In this document: one piece after another, positions 6,606 to 11,696 of the stretch
Layout of the letters: each line of letters begins with the position of its first letter
Numbering within the stretch: position 1 is the stretch's first letter
DNA from: Bacillota bacterium
GTDB lineage: Bacteria > Bacillota_E > Symbiobacteriia > Symbiobacteriales > Symbiobacteriaceae
Reading direction: 5' to 3'
Length of the DNA: 15,793 nt
Assembly (NCBI GenBank): GCA_003242675.1
Contig: QGVE01000053.1
Coordinates: 1 to 15,793, forward strand
The notes under the pieces: model-generated
What the model was told of the DNA's origin: nothing
Databases searched by the model: none
The model's input: the letters and a program-made list of their open reading frames with translations, nothing else
Translations under genes and position numbers: made by a program

Positions 6606-7709
6606 TCAAACGTTAAACCGGAACGTGACCACGTCGCCGTCCTGCATCACGTAGTCCTTGCCCTCCAGCCGCACCTTGCCCGCCTCCCGGGCTGCGGCCA
6701 GGGAGCCGGCGGCGACCAGGTCGTCGTAGGCGACCACCTCGGCCCGGATGAACCCGCGCTCCATGTCGGAGTGGATCTGGCCGGCCGCCTGCGGCGCCTT
6801 GGTGCCCTTGCGGATGGTCCAGGCGCGCGCCTCGGTCTCGCCCGCGGTCAGGAAGGAGATCAGGTTGAGCAGGCGGTAGCCGTGCTTGATGACCCGGTCG
6901 AGGCCGGACTCGGTGAGCCCCAGGTCGGCCAGGAAGGCCGCCCGCTCCGCGTCGTCCATCTCCGCCAGCTCCGATTCGATCTTGGCGGAGATGGGCACCA
7001 CCTCGCTGCCCTCCCGCTCGGCCAGCTCCCTGACCTGGGCCACGTACGGCACGGCGAAGGGGTCCGCCACGTGCTCCTCGGCCACGTTGGCGACGTACAT
7101 CACCGGCTTGGCGGTGATGAGGTGCAGCCCCCGCAGCACCCGGGCCTCCTCTTCCCCTTCGATGGGCACGGTGCGGGCCGGCCGGCCGGCCTCCAGCGCC
7201 TCCTTCAGGCGGGTGAGCAGCCCGTACTCCACCTGGGCCTCCTTCACACCCGCCTTGGCCGCCTTGGCGGCGCGCTCGTACCGCCGCTCCACGGTCTCCA
7301 GGTCGGCGAGGATCAGCTCCAGGTTGATGACTTCAATATCCGACAGCGGGTCGACCCGGCCGCTCACGTGCGTGACGTTGGGATCCTCGAAGCAGCGCAC
7401 GACGTGGGCGATGGCGTCGACCTCGCGGATGTGGTGCAGGAACTTGTTGCCCAGCCCCTCGCCCTTCGACGCGCCCTTCACCAGGCCGGCGATGTCGATG
7501 AACTTGATGGTGGTGGGCACGATGCGGGCGGAGTTGAACATCCTGGCGAGGACGGGCAGGCGCTCGTCCGGCACCTCGACGACGCCGACGTTGGGCTCGA
7601 TGGTGCAGAACGGGTAGTTCGCGGCCTCCGCGCCGGCGCGGGTGATCGCGTTGAACAGCGTGGATTTCCCGACGTTGGGCAGGCCCACAATGCCGATGGA
7701 GAGTCCCAT
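6606..7709 (-). CDS. ychF: Redox-linked P-loop ATPase YchF
   Basis: Obg-family P-loop protein that prefers ATP over GTP, binds ribosomes and influences oxidative-stress responses. The 367 residues match the normal length. Walker A is GLPNVGKST (9-17), and the switch/G3 region is DIAGLVKGASKGEGLGN (72-88). The usual NKxD is replaced by the YchF-type N-V-A-E (YVANVAEE, 205-212), which explains ATP preference. A coiled insertion spans about 130-175. The C-terminal TGS domain covers about 283-366 (LNLISFLTAGETEARAWTIR... DYVMQDGDVVTFRFNV). I chose ATG 7709, where the conserved MGLSIGIVG begins and GAGGGGGG precedes. It is divergent from the Crp/Fnr gene and behind a near-consensus promoter. Confidence 0.97.
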   Translation of the reverse strand: MGLSIGIVGLPNVGKSTLFNAITRAGAEAANYPFCTIEPNVGVVEVPDERLPVLARMFNSARIVPTTIKFIDIAGLVKGASKGEGLGNKFLHHIREVDAIAHVVRCFEDPNVTHVSGRVDPLSDIEVINLELILADLETVERRYERAAKAAKAGVKEAQVEYGLLTRLKEALEAGRPARTVPIEGEEEARVLRGLHLITAKPVMYVANVAEEHVADPFAVPYVAQVRELAEREGSEVVPISAKIESELAEMDDAERAAFLADLGLTESGLDRVIKHGYRLLNLISFLTAGETEARAWTIRKGTKAPQAAGQIHSDMERGFIRAEVVAYDDLVAAGSLAAAREAGKVRLEGKDYVMQDGDVVTFRFNV

Positions 7710-7740
7710 GGAAAGCCCCCCTCTTGTAGACACCTCAACG

Positions 7741-7769
7741 ATTATACTGGATGAGGATCGCACCCGCAA
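7741..7769 (-). promoter_or_regulatory. Sigma-A promoter of ychF with overlapping palindrome
   Basis: On the minus strand TTGCGG (7769-7764) and a perfect TATAAT (7746-7741) are separated by 17 bases. The start of transcription would be near 7734. The -35 hexamer is one half of a perfect 12-bp palindrome CCGCAATTGCGG (7764-7775), so a dimeric repressor could block it. No matching plus-strand -10 box exists, so the palindrome is not simply a second promoter. Confidence 0.85.
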
Positions 7770-7843
7770 TTGCGGCCGGCAGGGGACCGGCTCCCGGTTG
7801 TCGTACATTTTAAATCTGTCCTTTTCCTGGAGGTGAGCCCGGC

Positions 7844-8515
7844 ATGACCGACCTGGATTTCCTGCGGAGCCTCGCGCTCTTCCAGGGCCTGTCTGAGGAG
7901 GAGCTGGCCCGCGTGGCCGCCATCGCGCGCGAGCGCCACTACCGCAAGGGGACGATCCTGTTCAGCGAGGGCGACCCCGGCGAGGCCATCTACTTCGTCA
8001 AGAAGGGCCGGGTGCGGGTCTTCCGCACCGCGGCCAACGGCCAGGAACAGGTGCTCCGGGTCTGGGGGCCGGGCCACGAGGTCGGCCTGGTGGTCCTGGC
8101 GGACAAGGCCCCGTACCCGGCTAGCGCGCAGGTCACCGAGGACTCGGTGCTCCTCGTCTTCCGGGTGGACGACCTGCTCCAGATCCTGCCCGAGAGCCGG
8201 ACGCTGGCGGCGAACGCGTTCTGCCTGGTCGGCCAGCGGCTCAGGCTCGCCCGGGACCTGGCCCACGACCTGGCCGTGCACAACACCCACGGCCGGCTGG
8301 CCAACCTGCTCCTGCGGATGGCGGAGGAGCAGGGGAGCAACGTCATCACCCTGGGCATGACCCACCAGGAGATCGCGGGGATGATCGGCACGAGCCGCGA
8401 GACCGTCACCCGGGTGCTGGGCGACTTCCGGCGCACCGGCTGCATCGCGGTCCGGGGCGAGCAGGTGGTCATCCAGGACGAGCGCAAGCTGCGGGAGTGG
8501 ATGGGGGAAAACTGA
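7844..8515 (+). CDS. Crp/Fnr-family transcriptional regulator
   Basis: A 223-residue regulator. Residues ~8-115 form the cyclic-nucleotide-binding-like beta roll (LFQGLSEEELARVA..., GTILFSEGDPGEAIYFVKKGRVRVFR). A long dimer helix spans ~117-145, and the winged HTH covers ~150-220. The recognition helix TSRETVTR (183-190) has the same Arg-Glu and Arg spacing as E. coli CRP (SRETVGR), predicting TGTGA-like half-sites. The region equivalent to the CRP cAMP pocket reads GHEVGLVVLADKAPYPASAQV and lacks the Arg-Ser pair that binds cAMP. The only Cys residues are 127 and 200, so there is no Fnr-type iron-sulfur cluster. The signal is unknown; heme or NO is possible. TGGAGGTGAG (7828-7837) precedes ATG 7844. 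Confidence 0.93.
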   Translation: MTDLDFLRSLALFQGLSEEELARVAAIARERHYRKGTILFSEGDPGEAIYFVKKGRVRVFRTAANGQEQVLRVWGPGHEVGLVVLADKAPYPASAQVTEDSVLLVFRVDDLLQILPESRTLAANAFCLVGQRLRLARDLAHDLAVHNTHGRLANLLLRMAEEQGSNVITLGMTHQEIAGMIGTSRETVTRVLGDFRRTGCIAVRGEQVVIQDERKLREWMGEN

Positions 8516-8547
8516 GCGGGCGGCGCCTGTGTGCCGCCCGTTTTCCG
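8516..8547 (+). terminator. Intrinsic terminator of the Crp/Fnr gene
   Basis: CGGGCGGC (8517-8524) and GCCGCCCG (8533-8540) form an 8-bp stem with an 8-base loop, directly after the stop codon and followed by TTTTCC. It isolates the regulator from the cupin operon, which therefore needs its own promoter. Confidence 0.85.
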
Positions 8548-8551
8548 CGGC

Positions 8552-8567
8552 CGTGACGGATCTCACA
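8552..8567 (+). promoter_or_regulatory. CRP-like operator upstream of the cupin operon
   Basis: CGTGA-CGGATC-TCACA matches the CRP consensus TGTGA-N6-TCACA at 9 of 10 arm positions. It lies 85 bases before the cupin start and next to a regulator gene with CRP-type recognition residues. If the weak -10 candidate TAGACT (8613-8618) is used, the site centre falls near -65, in the range of class I activation. No good -35 box is present (GGCCCG), as expected for an activator-dependent promoter. Binding is inferred. Confidence 0.6.
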
Positions 8568-8612
8568 CGGAACCGGCGCGCCGCGGCACGGCCCGGCCGC
8601 CGGATACCCGGG

Positions 8613-8618
8613 TAGACT
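8613..8618 (+). promoter_or_regulatory. Candidate -10 box of the cupin operon
   Basis: TAGACT is preceded by GGG rather than a TG extension, and there is no recognisable -35 hexamer 17 bases upstream. It is the best -10 match between the regulator's terminator and the cupin gene. The absence of a -35 agrees with activation from the CRP-like site. Confidence 0.4.
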
Positions 8619-8648
8619 AGAGGAAACCCGCGAGAAAGGGGATCGGCC

Positions 8649-8957
8649 ATGCAGGTTCAGCTGATCCGGCCCCCGAAGCCGGCGGCGGACGGGGTCTCCG
8701 CCGAGATGATCCACAACTGCCAGGACATGCAGGTGGTGCTGATCCAGCTGAGCCCGGGCGGCGCGCTGCCGGTGTCCACCTCCTCCTCCAGCGTCAGCCT
8801 GCAGGTGGTGAGCGGCCGCTGCGAGCTGGTGGCCGGGGCGGAGTGGGTCGAGGCCAGGGCCGGGACGATGTGGTTCTACCCGCCGGGCGAGCCGTTCGGC
8901 GTGAGGGCCACCGACGAGCCGGCCACCGTGCTGGCCACGTACGCGCCGAGGCCATGA
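8649..8957 (+). CDS. Small cupin-fold protein lacking metal-binding His
   Basis: A 102-residue single-domain cupin. The fold is visible in the pattern LIQLSPGGALPV...SLQVVSGRCELVAG (first motif) and ARAGTMWFYPPGEPFGVRATDEPATVLATY (second motif, with the usual Pro-Pro-Gly before the aromatic). The His and Glu ligands normally found in motif 1 are replaced by a Ser-rich run (STSSSS), and the only His is residue 22. It therefore probably does not bind metal in the classical way and may be a ligand-binding or regulatory partner. AAAGGGG (8635-8641) lies 7 bases upstream. Its stop overlaps the next start as ATGA, showing translational coupling to the membrane protein gene. Confidence 0.8.
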   Translation: MQVQLIRPPKPAADGVSAEMIHNCQDMQVVLIQLSPGGALPVSTSSSSVSLQVVSGRCELVAGAEWVEARAGTMWFYPPGEPFGVRATDEPATVLATYAPRP

Positions 8958-10264
8958 GCGGACCGGAGAAGAAGGGGCCTCAGGTGATCGACCCGGCCAA
9001 GTCGCCGCCGCTCTACGTACCCGTCGGCATGGCCCTGGCGGGGATCCTGGGGCTGCTGGCGCTTCAGGCGCTCGTCCTCTACAAGGCGCCGATGATCTTT
9101 GGCCCCTTCCGCTTCAACCCCGCCGCGCTCGCCGCCGTGCACCTGTTCACGCTGGGCTTCGCCACCTCCGTCATGATCGGGGCCTTCCACCAGATCACGC
9201 CGGTGATGCTGCTGGGCCGCCCCGTGGAGGGCCGGTGGGCGCTGCTGCAGTGCGCCGCGTACCTGGCCGGCAGCTGGGCCCTGGTGTGGGGGTTCTACCA
9301 CTCCGCCGGGCCGTGGATCACGGCAGGGGGCACCCTGGTGGTGCTTTCCCTGCTCGCCTTCGCCGCGCTGGTGGTGCGGGCGATGCGTTCCGCCACCCAG
9401 TGGACGGTCGCCGGCCGCTTCATGGCGGTGGCCCTCTCGTTCGTGCTGGGCACGGTGGTCTGGGGCCTGGTCCTCGCCTTCAACCTGCGCTTCGGCTTCC
9501 TGCCCAACCCCCTCGACTACTCGCCGCTGGGGGCGCACGTGCTCCTGGGCCTGGGCGGCTGGTTCATGCTCACCATCTTCGGCGTCTCCTACCAGCTCTT
9601 CCCCATGTTCGCGCTGACCAACCGGCCGGGCGCCGCCTCGGGCACCACCGTGCTTGTCCTGCTGGCTGCGGGGCTTTGGGGCGCGTTCGCGTCCCTGCTC
9701 CTGCACCTGCCGGCCGCGGTCACCGCCGCCGGACTGGTGACGGTCGCGGCCGGCGCGGCCCGCTACGCCCTCGACTTCGCCGCCATGATGCGGCAGCGGC
9801 GCAGAGCCGAACTGGACCTCTCCATGCGCTTCGCCGTGACCGCGCTGGCCTTCCTGGTGCCGGCCGCGCTCCTGCTCGTGCTCAGCGCCTGGCACCGGCC
9901 CGCGGCCGTGCCCGGGGCCTGGCTCTTCCTGTTCGGCTTCGTCGCCACGATGATCCTGGGCATGCTGTACCGGATCGTCCCGTTCCTCTTCTGGCACTAC
10001 CTGATGAAGCACCGGCGCACCAAGACCCAGCGGCTGCCCACGCTGGACCAGATGTTCTCCCAGCGGGCGGCGCGGGCGGGCTACCACTGCTGGACGGCGG
10101 GCGTGGCTCTCACCGGGCTGCTCCTGCTGGGCGGCGCCCTGGGCTGGTGGGACGCCCGCTACCTGGTGCGGGGGAGCATCATCCTCAATCTGATCGGCAG
10201 CCTGCTGTTCGCCGGCACCCTCCTTCAGGTGTTCACGGCCAGGCCGATCGACGGAAAGGAGTGA
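8954..10264 (+). CDS. 12-TM protein resembling NnrS / heme-copper oxidase subunit I
   Basis: A 436-residue polytopic membrane protein with about twelve spans (near 22-43, 57-79, 96-116, 122-142, 155-177, 193-216, 230-250, 255-278, 293-311, 321-346, 379-397, 405-427). Candidate heme- or metal-binding His residues sit in or next to spans: His63 in AVHLFTLGFA, His79 in GAFHQITPVMLLGRP, His195 in GAHVLLGLGGWF, and His348/His353 after GMLYRIVPFLFWHYLM. Twelve spans and the H-x3-LGF type motif recall heme-copper oxidase subunit I and NnrS, the heme/copper membrane protein linked to nitric oxide resistance. The complete His set of a terminal oxidase is not evident, so respiration is unlikely to be its sole role. 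It overlaps the cupin gene by 4 bases and lies 8 bases before the MIP18-family gene. Exact family not certain. Confidence 0.85.
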   Translation: MSGPEKKGPQVIDPAKSPPLYVPVGMALAGILGLLALQALVLYKAPMIFGPFRFNPAALAAVHLFTLGFATSVMIGAFHQITPVMLLGRPVEGRWALLQCAAYLAGSWALVWGFYHSAGPWITAGGTLVVLSLLAFAALVVRAMRSATQWTVAGRFMAVALSFVLGTVVWGLVLAFNLRFGFLPNPLDYSPLGAHVLLGLGGWFMLTIFGVSYQLFPMFALTNRPGAASGTTVLVLLAAGLWGAFASLLLHLPAAVTAAGLVTVAAGAARYALDFAAMMRQRRRAELDLSMRFAVTALAFLVPAALLLVLSAWHRPAAVPGAWLFLFGFVATMILGMLYRIVPFLFWHYLMKHRRTKTQRLPTLDQMFSQRAARAGYHCWTAGVALTGLLLLGGALGWWDARYLVRGSIILNLIGSLLFAGTLLQVFTARPIDGKE

Positions 10265-10272
10265 CCCACGCG

Positions 10273-10614
10273 ATGAACGACGCGAACGACACCCGCCAGG
10301 AGTCCGCCCGGCCGACGGACCGGGAGGCTCTGGCGCGCACCCTGCTGCGCAGCGTGTACGACCCGGAGATCGGGCTCAACATCGTCGACCTGGGGCTCAT
10401 CTACGAACTGCACGTGGACGAGCAGGACCGGTGCCGCGTGCTCATGACCTTCACCACCGCGGGCTGCCCGGTGGGCGGCCACCTGGTGAACGAGGTCTAC
10501 GAAATCCTGGGCGCCCTCGGCTTCGCCGACGTCCGGGTGGACGTCACGTTCGACCCGCCGTGGTCGCCGGAGCGCATGTCGCCCGAGGCCCGGCGGCAGC
10601 TGGGCTGGCCGTAG
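10273..10614 (+). CDS. MIP18-family (DUF59) Fe-S assembly-type protein
   Basis: A 113-residue member of the MIP18/DUF59 family, relatives of which (SufT, PaaD, Mrp N-domain) help assemble or insert Fe-S clusters. Signature features are LLRSVYDPEIGLNIVDLGLIYEL (residues 24-46, including Asp30-Pro-Glu), TFTTAGCPVGGHL with the conserved Cys65, and VDVTFDPPWSPERMSPEARRQLGW at the C-terminus. Length is typical of stand-alone members. AAAGGAG (10255-10261) lies 11 bases before ATG 10273. An in-frame GTG at 10261 overlaps that ribosome site and is less likely. As last gene of the cupin / 12-TM unit, it may mature a metal centre there, but this is inference. Confidence 0.93.
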   Translation: MNDANDTRQESARPTDREALARTLLRSVYDPEIGLNIVDLGLIYELHVDEQDRCRVLMTFTTAGCPVGGHLVNEVYEILGALGFADVRVDVTFDPPWSPERMSPEARRQLGWP

Positions 10615-10674
10615 GCCGGAGGTGCGGGCGAGGCCCGATCCGCAGCGGGCCGGGGCATAGCCGGATTCCCGCCA

Positions 10675-10703
10675 TTGGCATTCGCTCCGAACTGCGCTAC
10701 CAT
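10675..10703 (+). promoter_or_regulatory. Sigma-A promoter of the PrsA-like gene
   Basis: TTGGCA (10675-10680) and TACCAT (10698-10703) are separated by exactly 17 bases. The start of transcription would be near 10710, giving a ~40-base leader. It makes the foldase gene independent of the cupin operon. Confidence 0.75.
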
Positions 10704-10749
10704 ACGGGTATGGCCCTGTTTCAAACCTGCACTGAAGGAGCGTGGCACG

Positions 10750-11634
10750 TTGGCGAGCGAGAACAACCGAGCGACGATGGCCCTGGCCGTGGCGGTGACC
10801 CTGGTGGTGGCGGGCCTCGGCGGCTATTTCGTGGGCAGCAGCACGCAGCGACCCGGCGCGGACGCCGAGGTCATCGCGACGGTCAACGGCGACCGGATCA
10901 CCCGGGCGGAAGTGCACGACAAGCTGATGGCTTACTACGGCGCGGGCGTCGTTGACGACATGATCCTGACCCGCCTGGTGGACCAGGAGGCCGCCAAGGC
11001 GGGCGTGACGGTGACCGACGCCGAGGTGGAGGAGAAGTTCGCGGCGACCAAGGCCGCTTACGGGGGCGACCTGAACTTCGCCTGGGCCCTGAGCCAGTAC
11101 GGCCTGACCGAGGCGCAGTTCCGCGACATGCTGCGCCGGGACATGGTCGCCACGCGGGTGCTCCGGCAGCAGCTGCAGCCCGACGATGCCACGCTGCGGG
11201 CGTACTTCGACGAGATGCAGAGCTCCGACGAGACCCGGAAGATCAAGGTGCGTCACATCCTCGTCGAGACCGAGGAGAAGGCCAACGAGATCCGGGCCCA
11301 GCTGAACGCCGGCGCCGACTTCGCGGAGCTGGCGAAGGCGGAGTCGAAGGACACGGCCTCCGCAGCCCAGGGGGGCGACCTGGGCCTGATCGGCAAGGGC
11401 GACACGGTCGCCGAGTTCGAGGCGGCGGCGTTCGCCCTGGGTGACGGCGAGATCTCGGCCCCCGTGCAGAGCCAGTACGGCTGGCACATCATCCAGGCCT
11501 ACCACCTCGACTTCGAGCGGGAGAAGGAGGCCATCCGGGAGCAGTACCTGAACGAGAAGGTCAGCGAGCGGCTGGGCACCTGGTACAGCGAGCTGCGGGA
11601 GAAGGCCCAGATCACCAACTCGCTCGCCGGGTAA
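10750..11634 (+). CDS. Membrane-anchored PrsA/parvulin-type peptidyl-prolyl isomerase
   Basis: Extracytoplasmic foldase that helps exported proteins fold by cis-trans isomerisation of prolyl bonds. The 294-residue product has an N-terminal anchor (about 9-30, MALAVAVTLVVAGLGGYFVG). A SurA/PrsA-type chaperone region follows (about 38-160), beginning EVIATVNGDRITRAEV. The parvulin domain is at about 165-253, with KVRHILVETEEKA (His169), AQGGDLGLIGKGDTVAEFEAAAF and SQYGWHIIQAY (His246). The C-terminal helix is highly charged. The membrane segment has no lipobox Cys, so this is a transmembrane-anchored form, not the lipoprotein typical of Bacillus PrsA. I chose TTG 10750 because GAAGGAG (10734-10740) lies 9 bases upstream. 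ATG 10777 is the alternative but would lack that spacing. Confidence 0.93.
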   Translation: MASENNRATMALAVAVTLVVAGLGGYFVGSSTQRPGADAEVIATVNGDRITRAEVHDKLMAYYGAGVVDDMILTRLVDQEAAKAGVTVTDAEVEEKFAATKAAYGGDLNFAWALSQYGLTEAQFRDMLRRDMVATRVLRQQLQPDDATLRAYFDEMQSSDETRKIKVRHILVETEEKANEIRAQLNAGADFAELAKAESKDTASAAQGGDLGLIGKGDTVAEFEAAAFALGDGEISAPVQSQYGWHIIQAYHLDFEREKEAIREQYLNEKVSERLGTWYSELREKAQITNSLAG

Positions 11635-11640
11635 GCCGCA

Positions 11641-11673
11641 GACCGGGCCAGGGGGAAGCCTCCTGGCCTGGTC
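11641..11673 (+). terminator. Hairpin after the PrsA-like gene
   Basis: GACCGGGCCAGG (11641-11652) pairs with CCTGGCCTGGTC (11662-11673), a 12-bp stem including one G-U, with a 9-base loop. No T run follows, so it may only reduce read-through into the protease gene, which starts 23 bases later and shows no separate promoter. Confidence 0.45.
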
Positions 11674-11696
11674 GCGCATGACGGGGGTGGTGTCGG

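Noticed and set aside
4978..7754. Plus-strand frames opposite the zinc-ribbon and ychF genes
   Set aside because: Both are antisense shadows of genes with recognisable motifs and proper starts.
8876..10087. Long antisense frame over the 12-TM protein gene
   Set aside because: Low-complexity Gly/His/Glu/Arg translation that mirrors hydrophobic codons on the other strand; no ribosome site.
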